A stretch of DNA of 64,000 bases from Ruegeria arenilitoris (GTDB lineage: Bacteria > Pseudomonadota > Alphaproteobacteria > Rhodobacterales > Rhodobacteraceae): contig NZ_WQCA01000004.1 of assembly GCF_013032445.1 (NCBI RefSeq), positions 1 through 64,000 of the forward strand. The letters are read 5' to 3'. Positions 44,294 through 54,053 of this stretch are shown here, one piece after another. Position numbers and translations under genes: made by a program. Below the pieces are notes generated by a model. It did no database searches, was not told the DNA's origin, and worked only from the letters and a program-made list of their open reading frames with translations. How positions within the stretch are numbered: position 1 is the first letter of the stretch; each line of letters opens with the position of its first letter.

Positions 44294-45349
44294 ATGCCTG
44301 CGCCGAAGAATACGTTCAAAGCCGCTCTCAAGGCCGGGCAGCCGCAGATCGGCTGCTGGATCGGGATGGCCAACGCCTATACGGCCGAGATTGCAGCAAC
44401 CGCGCAATTCGATTGGCTGCTGGTTGACGGTGAACATGCGCCGAACGATCTGCGGTCGATCCTTGAGCAGGTGCAGGTGATCGAAGGTTCGGGCAGCACT
44501 CCAGTTGCACGCCTGCCGATTGGCGAGACATGGGTGATCAAGCAGTATCTGGACGCGGGCGTGCAGAACCTTCTGGTGCCCATGGTCGAAAGCGGCGATC
44601 AGGCGCGTGAACTGGTACGCGCAGTGCAATACCCACCACATGGCGTGCGGGGCGTGGGCTCGGCACTGGCACGGGCTTCGCGGTTTGCGGCGATCCCGGA
44701 TTACCTGAAAACGGCGGATGAACAGATTTGTCTGCTAGTGCAGGTGGAAAACCAAAAGGGTCTGACGGCGCTGGATGATATTCTGGCCACCGATGTGGAT
44801 GGGGTGTTCATCGGCCCGTCCGATCTGGCCGCCGATATGGGCCATATCGGCAATGCCGGTCACCCCGATGTGGTTGAGGCCGTGCTGGACGCGCTGACCC
44901 GGATCGTGGCGGTGGGCAAAGCGGCAGGTATCCTGACCCTTGATCCGGCGATGCAGCGCAAGTGCCTGGATCTGGGGGCCACATTCGTTGCCACCAATAT
45001 CGACGTGACCCTGTTTGCAACAGCAATGCGCAACGCCGCCAAAGCTGGGCTGAACCTGTTGCCGGACCAGACCGCCTCGGGCGTTGCTCAAACCGCTGCG
45101 GCCAGCAAATACCTGCAGCAGCTGTGCAAACACTGGTCGCACAGGGCCGAGGTTTTCTTTGACGAAACGCAGGGCAGCGTGGCTTTCGCGGATGGCGACA
45201 GTGTGACTCTCGAAGCGAACGGTGACTGCCTGAGCCTTACCGCTGCAACTGGTCCGCGCGGGGATTTGGTGCGCTGGAAAGACGTGATCGAAGCCCATCT
45301 GGTGCGCTTTGCTTTTCGAGAAGAGTTCCGCATCGACTGGTCTGAGTAA
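44294..45349 (+). CDS. hpaI: HpaI-type aldolase fused to a C-terminal DUF2218 domain
   Basis: 351 residues, about 95 longer than usual HpaI. Residues 1-258 are the class II 4-hydroxy-2-oxoheptanedioate aldolase: catalytic His in LVDGEHAPND (H48), Mg ligands E152 (QVENQKG) and D178 (GPSDLAADMG). After a short linker, residues 268-350 form a second domain, with KYLQQLCKHWSHRAEV, a central FADGDSVTLEANGDCL and VIEAHLVRFAFREEF, matching the small DUF2218 family (normally a free-standing protein). The reading frame is continuous, so this is a true fusion unless a start for the tail is missed. Confidence 0.85.
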   Translation: MPAPKNTFKAALKAGQPQIGCWIGMANAYTAEIAATAQFDWLLVDGEHAPNDLRSILEQVQVIEGSGSTPVARLPIGETWVIKQYLDAGVQNLLVPMVESGDQARELVRAVQYPPHGVRGVGSALARASRFAAIPDYLKTADEQICLLVQVENQKGLTALDDILATDVDGVFIGPSDLAADMGHIGNAGHPDVVEAVLDALTRIVAVGKAAGILTLDPAMQRKCLDLGATFVATNIDVTLFATAMRNAAKAGLNLLPDQTASGVAQTAAASKYLQQLCKHWSHRAEVFFDETQGSVAFADGDSVTLEANGDCLSLTAATGPRGDLVRWKDVIEAHLVRFAFREEFRIDWSE

Positions 45350-45362
45350 GAGCGCCCGTAAC

Positions 45363-46115
45363 ATGCCAGAACCCATCTACGCCATCGGCGACATCCACGG
45401 TCAGTTGCACATGTTGGAGGACGCGCTGGCGCGTATCGAAAAAGACGGCGGACCCGATGCCAAAATCGTCTTTATCGGTGACTATACTGATCGCGGTCCC
45501 CACAGCCGCGAGGTTCTGGACTTTTTGGTGAAAGGGCAGTCCGAAGGCAAAAACTGGACATTTCTGCGCGGTAACCACGACCAGATGTGCGCAATGTTTC
45601 TTGAGGATTACCCACGAAACGACGCGCGCCTGTTGGTGGGGTATCATTGGCTCCACCCTCGGATAGGAGGGATCGAAACGCTGAAATCCTATGGTGTTGA
45701 AGTGAGAGACGGGGATCGAACCTATCAGGTTCACGGTGAAGCCAAAGCCGCTGTTCCGCAGGCCCATGTCGATTTTCTGGCGCGGCTGCTGCCCTACTAT
45801 CTAAAGGATGGCCTGCTGTTTGTTCACGCAGGCATACGCCCCGGCGTTCCTTTGCAACAGCAAGACCATGATGACTTGATCTGGATTCGGGAAGAGTTCC
45901 TGATCCACCAGATGCATCACCCATGGCTGGTCGTCCACGGCCATACCCATGTCACTTCACCTGAACATCATGGCAACCGCGTGAACATCGATACCGGAGC
46001 AGGATATGGCAATCCGCTAACCGCCGCGGTTTTTGAAGGATCAGAATGTTGGATTTTGCGGGACAAGGGGCGATTTTGCCTAACGCCCCAAAGCTTTCCA
46101 AAGAAGAACAGGTAG
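45363..46115 (+). CDS. PPP-type metallophosphoesterase
   Basis: About 250 residues; the signature GDIHG near the start, GDYTDRGPHS, RGNHD and the C-terminal VHGHTH are all present, the hallmark of calcineurin-like serine/threonine phosphatases. ATG 45363 is chosen over an upstream frame that begins inside hpaI. It starts 14 bases after hpaI, so it may be co-transcribed though unrelated in function. Confidence 0.92.
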   Translation: MPEPIYAIGDIHGQLHMLEDALARIEKDGGPDAKIVFIGDYTDRGPHSREVLDFLVKGQSEGKNWTFLRGNHDQMCAMFLEDYPRNDARLLVGYHWLHPRIGGIETLKSYGVEVRDGDRTYQVHGEAKAAVPQAHVDFLARLLPYYLKDGLLFVHAGIRPGVPLQQQDHDDLIWIREEFLIHQMHHPWLVVHGHTHVTSPEHHGNRVNIDTGAGYGNPLTAAVFEGSECWILRDKGRFCLTPQSFPKKNR

Positions 46116-46668
46116 ATGAGCAAAAAGGAGATGTTTCTTGCCTGTCCATCGACAGAGAATATGGGCCAGCTGATGGCTTGCTTTTACGGTAATCCTTGAA
46201 TTCCCAGACGCATTCTCAAACCGGTGTCTACATCGTAACTCATGGCGAAAACGGGCACGAATTCAACTATTTTCGAGCAGGTTCCGCCAGCAGCAAAATC
46301 AGTCCGGACGATCTGCCGGTAGACTCACTGCGATCCACGCGTGTTTTGCATGTCTCAGGCATTAGCCAAGCGATCTCGAATAGCGCAGCAGATGCGGTTT
46401 TTGAGGCGATTGGAATAGTGAAAAATGCGGATGGAATAGTATCTTACGACACCAACCTGCGTTTGAAACTATGGCCGATTGAAGTGATCCCACCCTAAGG
46501 CGTGTGTCTGCGGTGCCCGAAACCAATGGCTCCTAACCCCAAAGAGGGGTCAGGCCAGCTTGCAGCTTCAGTCCTCGCGCGCAACCGACAATCCTTGCGA
46601 CCGGGACAAAGACCCGCCGGATGAGCCTTGAAACGTATCGAGTATCGGTCTTGGTTTGACGTGACAGC
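46116..46668. other. Spacer with sugar-kinase relic between the phosphoesterase and queF
   Basis: Apart from the kinase fragment at 46196-46498 nothing coding is seen. A hairpin lies at 46532-46554 (CCTAACCCC against GGGGTCAGG), possibly a terminator for the flanking genes. Confidence 0.5.
46196..46498 (+). pseudogene. Truncated PfkB-type sugar kinase (KDG kinase-like) fragment
   Basis: The frame reads TGVYIVTHGENGHEFNYFRAGSASSKIS, then VLHVSGISQAISNSAADAVFEAI, then VSYDTNLRLKLWP, the middle part of 2-keto-3-deoxygluconate-kinase-like proteins (residues about 85-180 of about 300). The N-terminal part, the catalytic GAGD region and the end are missing; there is no start near a ribosome binding site. 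It is a relic of a lost gene. Confidence 0.8.
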
Positions 46669-47133
46669 CTAACCTCGCCCACGAAATGGGGGCACGCCTT
46701 GATCGGGAATCCAGACGTGGTCAGGTGTGGCTCCGGTCTGCCAGAAGACGTCTATCGGTATGCCGCCACGCGGATACCAATAGCCGCCGATCCGCAGCCA
46801 GCGGGGCGACAGGTACTCGACCAGACGGCGCGCGATGGACACGGTGCAATCCTCATGAAACGCCCCGTGGTTACGGAAAGACCCCAAAAACAGTTTCAGG
46901 GATTTCGATTCCACCAGCCAGTCGCCCGGCACATAATCGATCACCAGATGGGCGAAGTCCGGCTGCCCAGTCATCGGGCAAAGCGAGGTGAACTCGGGCG
47001 CGGTGAAGCGTACGCAATAGTCGATATCGGCCTGCGGATTCTGCACCCGCTCCAGTTCGGCCTGCTCGGGTGATGCGGGCAGTTCGGTTTTCCCGCCCAG
47101 TTGGGTCAGGTCGCTGTAAATGGTTTCCATCAT
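46669..47133 (-). CDS. queF: NADPH-dependent 7-cyano-7-deazaguanine reductase
   Basis: 154 residues, monomer-type short QueF. The catalytic Cys52 and Asp59 are in [13 protein letters not shown], and the E-S-K-S-L-K-L motif lies in [15 protein letters not shown]. Reduces preQ0 to preQ1. Last gene of the que operon; 15-base gap to queE. ATG 47130 is an alternative start. Confidence 0.95.
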   Translation of the reverse strand: MMETIYSDLTQLGGKTELPASPEQAELERVQNPQADIDYCVRFTAPEFTSLCPMTGQPDFAHLVIDYVPGDWLVESKSLKLFLGSFRNHGAFHEDCTVSIARRLVEYLSPRWLRIGGYWYPRGGIPIDVFWQTGATPDHVWIPDQGVPPFRGRG

Positions 47134-47148
47134 GTGCTCCTTTCGGGG

Positions 47149-47859
47149 TCAGACCCCGCGTTTGTTGCCCCATAGCAGGACGTGCAGTTGCGGCAGAACT
47201 CGTGGCGTGAACCAGCCATCGGCGGTCACCTTTTCCACCAGCCACAGCAACCGGTCCGACAGGGTTTGAGGATCAACGGGCAGGTCGGGGTCGACCTCAG
47301 CGTTGCCCGGTTGCAGATAAAGCGGCAGCGCCGGATAGCGGTCCGCCACGGCGCGCGCCCAATCATAGTCAGCCTCATCAAAGATCACGATTTTCATTAC
47401 CACCTTCGGACCATTTTGTGCGGCCTCGATACAGGCCGCGAAGGCGTTCCAATCCACGGTTTCACCGCTTGAGGGCGGCTTTGGGCTGAGAACCATCGTA
47501 TCCAGATCACCGAACCACGGCTTTGCAATCGAGCCCTGAGTTTCGCAGGCGAACCGATACCCCTCGGCCCGACCTCGCGCAATCAGAGGGGCAAAGTCCT
47601 GAATGGCCGGGTTGCCGCCCGACAGCGATACGGTCAGAGGCCGCCCGCCCGACAAGGTGCGTACCTGGTCCCAAACCGCATCCGTATCCATCGCCGCCCA
47701 ATCGTGGCGATAGGCGGTACCGACCGCGTGCAGGCTGTCGCACCAGCTGCAGCGATAGTCACAGCCGCCGGTGCGCACGAACACGGTGGGCTCCCCGATC
47801 AGCGCGCCTTCGCCCTGGATCGTGGGGCCGAATATCTCGGCGATGCGCAGACGGGTCAT
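47149..47859 (-). CDS. queE: 7-carboxy-7-deazaguanine synthase
   Basis: Radical-SAM enzyme, about 236 residues; cluster motif CDYRCSWC (Cys-x3-Cys-x2-Cys) and the GPTIQGEG start signature. Converts carboxytetrahydropterin to CDG. ATG 47859 overlaps the queD stop by four bases; the longer frame to 47934 would extend into queD and is rejected. Confidence 0.95.
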   Translation of the reverse strand: MTRLRIAEIFGPTIQGEGALIGEPTVFVRTGGCDYRCSWCDSLHAVGTAYRHDWAAMDTDAVWDQVRTLSGGRPLTVSLSGGNPAIQDFAPLIARGRAEGYRFACETQGSIAKPWFGDLDTMVLSPKPPSSGETVDWNAFAACIEAAQNGPKVVMKIVIFDEADYDWARAVADRYPALPLYLQPGNAEVDPDLPVDPQTLSDRLLWLVEKVTADGWFTPRVLPQLHVLLWGNKRGV

Positions 47860-48209
47860 GGGCGGTACTCGGCCCAGGTCTTTGGCGTTTCGCTGACCCG
47901 CACGGCGGCGGTTTCCGGCCAGCGCGCGGCGCACCAGTCATAGAAATGACGCGCCATGTTTTCCGCTGTGGTCAGGAAACTCATCACGTCGTTCAGGTGG
48001 CGATGGTCGAAGGTCTCGTCGATATAGGTCTTGAACGGCTTCAATTCGCCATAGTCCCGCACGAATCCGTCGGCGTTCAGTTCGGGCGCGGCCAACTCGA
48101 CCTCGACGATATAGTTGTGCCCGTGCATCCGGGCGCATTGGTGATCATCCGGCAGGTGGGTCAACTGATGCGACGCGGAAAAGTGGAATTCTTTTGTAAT
48201 CCGGTACAT
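47856..48209 (-). CDS. queD: 6-carboxy-5,6,7,8-tetrahydropterin synthase
   Basis: 117 residues; FHFSASHQL with His14, CARMHGHNY (Cys25, His29, His31) and the C-terminal [10 protein letters not shown]: zinc ligands and catalytic residues of the QueD (PTPS) family. Its ATG overlaps the last base of the queC stop (TGATG). Confidence 0.95.
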   Translation of the reverse strand: MYRITKEFHFSASHQLTHLPDDHQCARMHGHNYIVEVELAAPELNADGFVRDYGELKPFKTYIDETFDHRHLNDVMSFLTTAENMARHFYDWCAARWPETAAVRVSETPKTWAEYRP

Positions 48210-48910
48210 CAGGCGGTTTCCTTCTGCGCCGTGGCCGCGACCCAGAAATCGGGGTCTTCATAGAAGGTCGGGTCTTCGACCCCGGCCAGATGGAACGCCT
48301 CGCGCCGCTCAACGCAGGTACCGCAACGGCCGCAGTGATGCTCACCGCCTTTGTAGCAGGACCATGTCTGCGCAAAGGGCGTGTCCGCACGCGCGCCCTC
48401 GGTCACGATATCGGCCTTGCTGCGATGGACAAACGGCGTGAACAGCGACACATCGGCATAACCGTCCAGCGCGTGTTTTTGCATGGCCTCAAAGGCTTGC
48501 GTGAACGATGGGCGGCAATCTGGATAGATAAAGTGATCCCCGCCATGCACTGCCGTCGCCACCGTATCTGCCCCACGCGCGGCTGCCGCACCAAAGGCCA
48601 CGGTAAGCATGATCGCGTTGCGGTTGGGCACCACGGTTACGCGCATACTGTCTTCGGCATAATGCCCGTCGGGCACGTCCACATCATCGGTCAGCGCCGA
48701 CCCGGTCAGAACCGCCCCGACAGAGCGCAGGTCGATTATGTCGTGTGGTACACCCAGCCGTTGCGCGCAAAGCGCGGCGTAGTCCAGCTCTTTCCGGTGG
48801 CGTTGGCCGTAATCAAAGGAAATCAGCCCGGACAACTGGTGATCGCGCGCCACGATATGCGCCAGCGACACCGAATCCAGCCCGCCTGAGCAGATTACAA
48901 TCGTTTTCAT
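48209..48910 (-). CDS. queC: 7-cyano-7-deazaguanine synthase
   Basis: About 233 residues; ATP pyrophosphatase motif SGGLDS at the start and the zinc-binding C-terminal CYKGGEHHCGRCGTC. Makes preQ0. First gene of queC-D-E-F. ATG 48910 lies right after the riboswitch; the longer frame to 48973 would place the start inside the aptamer and is rejected. Confidence 0.95.
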   Translation of the reverse strand: MKTIVICSGGLDSVSLAHIVARDHQLSGLISFDYGQRHRKELDYAALCAQRLGVPHDIIDLRSVGAVLTGSALTDDVDVPDGHYAEDSMRVTVVPNRNAIMLTVAFGAAAARGADTVATAVHGGDHFIYPDCRPSFTQAFEAMQKHALDGYADVSLFTPFVHRSKADIVTEGARADTPFAQTWSCYKGGEHHCGRCGTCVERREAFHLAGVEDPTFYEDPDFWVAATAQKETA

Positions 48911-48918
48911 ATTTTGAA

Positions 48919-48953
48919 CCCTTGTTTTGTTACCCGGGTAGGCTGCGACCGGG
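48919..48953 (-). promoter_or_regulatory. preQ1-I riboswitch
   Basis: On the minus strand the sequence reads CCCGGTCGCAGCCTACCCGGG, then TAACAAAACAAGGG. It matches the known Thermoanaerobacter tengcongensis preQ1-I (type II) aptamer closely: a stem with GGTCGCAG, the A-rich tail and the closing AAGGG. The AAGGG tail is the ribosome-binding site 8 bases before the queC start, so ligand binding should block translation of the operon. Strong call from sequence identity to the motif. Confidence 0.9.
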
Positions 48954-49188
48954 ATGCGTCCCTTTATATCCATGAACCGGGCGTGCCAAGTCCCATTTGT
49001 GTTATGATGTGCCTGAACTTTTCAGGCTGGATGAACTGTCAAAAAACAGATGGGTTCGATGCGTTTGGACGCTACGGAAAGTTGTCGGCGAGCGACCAGT
49101 GAAGCTGGTATTGCGTCTGACATGCCCGGCTAAGGGAGTGTTTACTCTGGAAAACACCACCAACACAATAATTGAGGCACTCGGAACC

Positions 49189-50012
49189 GGATGTGTCGCA
49201 ACTTTTTGTCTGGATTGACGAGTCCGCAGGTTCCGTCGATTGTTCTCAGAGTATAGTTCTTTGACAGGTTTCAGCATGATTTCATTGAAAGGCTGCCATT
49301 TTCCCAAGGATGCAGTTTTGTACGCTGTTTATTTCTATTTGCGGTAGACGGTGTCGTATCGGGATTTGGAAGATATTATGGCCGAACGCAGCGTACAGGT
49401 GGACCACGCAACTCTCAACTGGTGGGTTGTGAAGTATTCACCGATGGTTGCTGCGCGAGCGCAATTGAAGAAACGCCCAACGCTGAATTCCTGGCGCATG
49501 GACGAGGCATATATTCGTGTTCGCGGCAAATGGATGTACCTCTTTCGGGCCGTAGACAAAACCGGAAATACCCTTGATTTCATGCTGCCCGAGCGGAGGA
49601 ACCGACCAGCAGCAGCCAGGTTCTTTGCCAAAGCGCTGTCGTCAAATGGAATCCCGAGCAAGATCGTCATCGACAAAAGCGGTGCTAACGCGGCGGGCAT
49701 TCGAGAAGTGGACATAACCCTTGTTCGATTTTGATGCCCAGCCAAAATCCAAACTGTCAGGTCCAAGTATTTGAATAACATGATCGAACAGGATCATCGG
49801 TTCATCAAGCGTCGCATGCGGCACATGTGCGGGTTCAAGTCGTTCAGATCCGCCTCGGCTACTTTGGACGGCATTGAGGTCGCCAACATGATCCGAAAGC
49901 AGCAATTGGCCAGCACTACGACATCCGGCTTTGGGCTATTTGCCGAGATCGCAGGAAAAGTGTGCCCAGTAAATCGATGGCTCTGGCCGCTTCAAAAGTT
50001 TGCGACACATCC
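49189..50012 (+). mobile_element. IS6-family insertion sequence, 824 bp
   Basis: Ends GGATGTGTCGCAA (49189-49201) and TTGCGACACATCC (50000-50012) are perfect inverted repeats of 13 bases, and the GGxxxTGTxGCAA pattern is that of IS6 (IS26-like) elements. Flanking eight bases (TCGGAACC and GTTCGAAT) are not a direct repeat, so the copy may be old or rearranged. The transposase inside is interrupted. Confidence 0.85.
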
Positions 50013-50028
50013 GTTCGAATTCATCTGA
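49276..50028 (+). pseudogene. IS6-family transposase with two in-frame nonsense codons
   Basis: The frame from ATG 49276 reads like an IS6 transposase: KGCHFPKDAVLYAVYFYLR, VSYRDLEDIMAERSV, NSWRMDEAYIRVRGKWMYLFRAVDKTG, YLNNMIEQDHRFIKRRMR. It has TAG at 49345-49347 (codon 24, where a Tyr is usual) and TGA at 49732-49734 (where a Gly is usual) but no frameshift. The last residues run through the right inverted repeat. Most likely inactive. Confidence 0.85.
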
Positions 50029-50048
50029 CAGCACCCGTCTGAGGGCAC

Positions 50049-50077
50049 AAAAAAGCCGGGCCGTTGAACGCCCCGGC
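50049..50077 (-). terminator. Rho-independent terminator of galU
   Basis: Read on the minus strand, GCCGGGGCG pairs with CGGCCCGGC (one mismatch) over a five-base loop, followed by a T-run that is the A-run at 50049-50054 here. It lies about 35 bases after the galU stop. Confidence 0.8.
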
Positions 50078-50110
50078 CAAAATACGGAAAACTGAATTGA
50101 ATGCAGCCCG

Positions 50111-51004
50111 TTACTGCGCAGCCTGCCCCGTGGCGACGATGTCGTGCAGGTACCGGTTCAGGTCTTCACGCAGGTCATCTCGGGCCAGAGCAAAGGCAAC
50201 CGTGGCCTGCAGGAAGCCAGCTTTGGACCCGCAGTCAAAGCGCCGACCATCAAACTTGTAGCCAAAGACCGGCACACCGTTTCCGATGTCCTCAGCAATG
50301 GCGTCGGTTAGTTGGATTTCACCACCGCTGCCTTTTTTCATCTGGTTCAGGTTATACAGGACGGATGGGCCAAGAATGTAGCGCCCGATGACAGCCAGAT
50401 TCGAAGGTGCATCTTCCGTTTTCGGTTTTTCGACCATACCGCGTGTGCGTACAACCGAACCAATGTTCTCACCCACGTCCAGGATGCCATAAGCGCTGGT
50501 TTTGTCTTTAGGAACTTCCATGGCTGCAACCATGTTGCCGCCAGTTTCCTCATAGGCTTCGATCATCTGCTGCAGACACGGTTTGTCGGCGGCGATCACG
50601 TCGTCCGGTAGCATGACGGCAAAAGGTTCATCACCTATCAGTCGGCGTGCACACCAGACCGCGTGACCCAATCCCAACGCTTTGTGTTGGCGGATGTAGG
50701 CAATGGCGCCACTTTCCATATTGGTCGCGTTCAGCGTTTCCAGCAACTTGTCCTTGCCCTTGGCTTTCAATTCCTGCTCAAGAACGAGGTTGTGGTCGAA
50801 GTAGTCTTCCAAAGCGGACTTGCCGCGTGACGTTACAAAAATAAACTCTTTGATACCGGCGGCGCGCGCCTCGTCGATGGCATATTGCACCAGTGGGCGG
50901 TCAACCAAAGTCATAATCTCTTTCGGGACTGACTTTGTTGCTGGAAGGAACCGCGTACCAAGTCCTGCTACTGGGAAGATCGCCTTTGTAACCTTGCGTG
51001 TCAT
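50111..51004 (-). CDS. galU: UTP-glucose-1-phosphate uridylyltransferase
   Basis: 297 residues; the nucleotidyltransferase N-terminus [22 protein letters not shown] and the [16 protein letters not shown]-like segment [19 protein letters not shown] are typical of bacterial GalU. Makes UDP-glucose for polysaccharide synthesis. ATG 51004 chosen with GAGAGG upstream; the longer frame is not favoured. Confidence 0.95.
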   Translation of the reverse strand: [297 protein letters not shown]

Positions 51005-51270
51005 ATAACCTCTCAATCTACTAAAACAATGTTTAACAGAGTGTTTGCTAACCAAACCTCATAGGGCTTGCGACCTGATTATTCAACGCCAACGGATCAG
51101 TATGTCGCGAATTCCGCAGATGGTGCCACTCGAGGTGGCATAAGTCAAAATGATCAGGATCCACGTACTGGAATCCCGCGGATTTCTGCACTGTATCTGT
51201 GGAAATGCGCCCCAATTTCTTGCTGTCCCGGTCGACATGCCCGGTCTTGATTGGTTGACGGCGGCAACCA

Positions 51271-51300
51271 GCCCCGAAGTTGGTTTAACGACTTCGGGGC
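51271..51300 (-). terminator. Hairpin after the peptide ABC operon
   Basis: GCCCCGAAGT (51271-51280) and ACTTCGGGGC (51291-51300) form a perfect ten-base stem with a ten-base loop, right after the ATPase gene stop. No T-run, but the position fits a terminator. Confidence 0.65.
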
Positions 51301-51306
51301 GGTGGC

Positions 51307-53112
51307 TCAGACGCCATTCATGATGGTTTCCAATGGATCATGTTCGGCCACGAAATGATCAGGCCTCACTTCACTGAGCTGTGGAATATAATCGGTTTCA
51401 CCTGCGGCCAACCGGCTGGGAAGAAACCGTAATGCAGCTTTCGGATCCATTGGCGAGGGCAGTTCACCGGGCAGTTTCAGACGCTGACGGCTGCGTTCAA
51501 CATCCGGATCCGGGATTGGAACGGCCGAGATTAGGGACTTGGTGTATGGGTGGACCGGATCGGAACAGATAACCTCTCCGTCACCCAGTTCGACGATCCG
51601 CCCCAGATAAAGAACCATGATCCGGTTCGAGACCGCGCGCACCACTGAAAGGTCATGACTGATGAAGATCATCGACAGCCCGAATTCCTGTTGCAACTCG
51701 CGCAACAATTCCACGATCTGAGCCTGAATAGACACGTCCAAAGCGGAAACTGCCTCGTCGCAGATGATCAGTTTAGGTTTGTTGATCATCGCCCGTGCGA
51801 TTCCAACCCGCTGATTCTGACCGCCTGACAGTTCGTGCGGATAGCGGTTGATCATGTTGGCCTTCAGGCCGACCCGCTCCATCATTTCAGCAACCATGTC
51901 CTTGCGTTCGCGATCAGTGAGGTCAGGGCGATACGTTTTTAGGGGTTCCGCTATCGAGGTTGAAATCGTCATCCGCGGATCAAGGCTGGCCAGCGGATCC
52001 TGGAATACAATCTGGAGATCCTTGCGATACTTGTTCAACTCCGCTCGCTTCAGTCCGACGATAGGGTGGCCCAACCAGCTGACATTGCCCGCACTGGGTT
52101 CGATGAGTTGCAGTACTGCCCGCGCCAAGGTGGACTTGCCGCAGCCGGATTCACCCACAACGCCCAGCGTTTCCCCCTTGCGGATGTCAAAGCTGACGCC
52201 ATCTACGGCCTTCAGCGGTACTTTGTGCCCAAACAAACCGCCTGAGACGTGGATCGGGAAGTGCACCTTGACGTCATCGACCTTGAGTAGCGGCTCATCG
52301 ACATTTTCCAGCGCTTTGGGCGCGTCGCCAGCATCGATCCGCGGCATCGCCTCGAGCAGCGTACGGGTATAGTCGTGTTGCGGCGCACGGAATATTTCGC
52401 GCGTATCTCCGGCCTCGACAAACTGACCCAGCCGCATGACCTGAATGCGATCGCACATACGGGCGACGACGCCCATATCATGGGTGATCAGAGCTATTGC
52501 AGTGCCCTCGTCCTTTTGCAGGCGCACCATCAAGTCCAGAATGTCGGCCTGAACCGTCACGTCCAGCGCTGTTGTTGGCTCATCCGCAATCAACAGCTTG
52601 GGGTTACACAGCATCGACATGGCGATCATAACCCGCTGGCGCATCCCGCCCGACAGCTCATGCGGATATTGGTTCAACCGCCGCTTTGCCTCGGGGATGC
52701 GGACACGTTCAAGCCACTCCAGACACCGCGCCCGCGCCGCCGAGCCCTGCAGTCCTTCATGAACTTGCAGAACTTCACGCATTTGTTGTCCAACCCGCAA
52801 ATGTGGGGTCAGAGCAGTCAGCGGATCCTGGAAGATCATGCCGACATCTGAGCCGCGGACCTTGTTCAGCTTGTTGATAGGCAGGTTCAGGATTTCCTTG
52901 CCGTTCAGCATTGCCGAGCCATGCGCGCGCCCGGCTGGTGGCAACAACCCCATCGCGGCCATGAAGGTCTGGCTTTTGCCCGACCCGCTTTCACCGACGA
53001 TGCCAAGGCACTCGCCCGGATTGATGTCAAAACTGATACCTTTGACGGCCTCTACCACACCATCGGGGGTGTTGAACTGGACGCTCAGGTCTTTAACAGA
53101 AAACAGGCTCAT
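51307..53112 (-). CDS. Peptide ABC transporter ATPase with two nucleotide-binding domains
   Basis: About 601 residues: two ABC cassettes in one chain (as OppD and OppF fused). First Walker A GESGSGKS, signature LSGGMRQR, Walker [13 protein letters not shown]; second Walker A GESGCGKS, signature LSGGQNQR, Walker [13 protein letters not shown]. It powers the permease of the upstream genes. ATG 53112 is one base after the oppC stop; the frame to 53151 would overlap oppC. Confidence 0.94.
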   Translation of the reverse strand: MSLFSVKDLSVQFNTPDGVVEAVKGISFDINPGECLGIVGESGSGKSQTFMAAMGLLPPAGRAHGSAMLNGKEILNLPINKLNKVRGSDVGMIFQDPLTALTPHLRVGQQMREVLQVHEGLQGSAARARCLEWLERVRIPEAKRRLNQYPHELSGGMRQRVMIAMSMLCNPKLLIADEPTTALDVTVQADILDLMVRLQKDEGTAIALITHDMGVVARMCDRIQVMRLGQFVEAGDTREIFRAPQHDYTRTLLEAMPRIDAGDAPKALENVDEPLLKVDDVKVHFPIHVSGGLFGHKVPLKAVDGVSFDIRKGETLGVVGESGCGKSTLARAVLQLIEPSAGNVSWLGHPIVGLKRAELNKYRKDLQIVFQDPLASLDPRMTISTSIAEPLKTYRPDLTDRERKDMVAEMMERVGLKANMINRYPHELSGGQNQRVGIARAMINKPKLIICDEAVSALDVSIQAQIVELLRELQQEFGLSMIFISHDLSVVRAVSNRIMVLYLGRIVELGDGEVICSDPVHPYTKSLISAVPIPDPDVERSRQRLKLPGELPSPMDPKAALRFLPSRLAAGETDYIPQLSEVRPDHFVAEHDPLETIMNGV

Positions 53113-53113
53113 A

Positions 53114-54043
53114 TCAGCGATCCTTCGGGTCCAGAGCGTCACGCAGACCATCTCCGATGAAGAACATCGAAATGATAATGGCGACGTAGAATGTCAGGGG
53201 ATACATCAGCTGCCAAAGGGTACCATAAGCCATGGTTCCTGCGCCTTCGGCGATCAGGCGACCCAGTGATGTGTAGGGTTCTGAAATGCCAAGCCCAAGG
53301 AACGAGATGAAGCTTTCCGTCAGGATCATCTCTGGCACCAGAAGTGAGGCATAGACGATCACCACACCCAGAAGATTGGGCAGGATGTGGCGGTACATAA
53401 TGGTAAACTCGCTGACGCCCGCGGCGCGGGCGGCCTCAATGAACTCGCGGTTTTTCAGGGTCAGGGTCTGCCCCCGAACGATCCGGGCCATGGTCAGCCA
53501 GCCAACGGCCCCAAGGGCGATGAACAGCATCATGAAGGATCGCCCCGCCACAACCAGCAACAGGATGATGATCAAAGTCGCCGGGATCGCCAACATAATG
53601 TCTACGAAACGCATCATCACACTGTCGGTGCGGCCGCCGATATAGCCCGCGGCGATGCCATAGAACGTACCAACGAACAAAGCGGTCGCCGCCCCAATCA
53701 GCCCTACCAGCAGCGAGGTCGTTGTCGCCTGAATAACCCGGCTGTAGAGATCGCGCCCAAGATCATCGACACCGAAATAGTGTCCTGTCTCGATCGAGGG
53801 CATTCCCATGCCGCGCACGTCACCCATGACGTTCCAGTCGATTTCCTCGTTGTTCCATACGGCAAAATACGGGCCGATGATCGTAAACAGTACGATCAAG
53901 CCCAGAATGAAAACGCTGGCCATAGCGGCCTTGTTGCGGACAAACCGCATGCGTGCGTCCTGCCAAAGTGATCGCCCCTGAATGACGGTGTAATCGGTGA
54001 CATCGTCGGCCAGCTGGGCGGCTTTTTGTGATTTTCCAAGCAT
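53114..54043 (-). CDS. oppC: Peptide ABC transporter permease (OppC/DppC-like)
   Basis: About 309 residues; six membrane helices and the EAA loop [23 protein letters not shown]. Start ATG 54043 ([15 protein letters not shown]) is taken because the longer frame extends into oppB; GAGGGG precedes it. Partner of OppB in the permease. Confidence 0.92.
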   Translation of the reverse strand: MLGKSQKAAQLADDVTDYTVIQGRSLWQDARMRFVRNKAAMASVFILGLIVLFTIIGPYFAVWNNEEIDWNVMGDVRGMGMPSIETGHYFGVDDLGRDLYSRVIQATTTSLLVGLIGAATALFVGTFYGIAAGYIGGRTDSVMMRFVDIMLAIPATLIIILLLVVAGRSFMMLFIALGAVGWLTMARIVRGQTLTLKNREFIEAARAAGVSEFTIMYRHILPNLLGVVIVYASLLVPEMILTESFISFLGLGISEPYTSLGRLIAEGAGTMAYGTLWQLMYPLTFYVAIIISMFFIGDGLRDALDPKDR

Positions 54044-54053
54044 TGCCAGCCCC

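Noticed and set aside
47144..47158. CGGGGTC-A-GACCCCG repeat between queE and queF as terminator
   Set aside because: The one-base loop cannot form a hairpin; it is a palindrome of uncertain meaning within a coupled operon.
49771..50028. Separate small gene at the end of the IS6 element
   Set aside because: It is in the same frame as the upstream transposase and is its C-terminal part after a nonsense codon.
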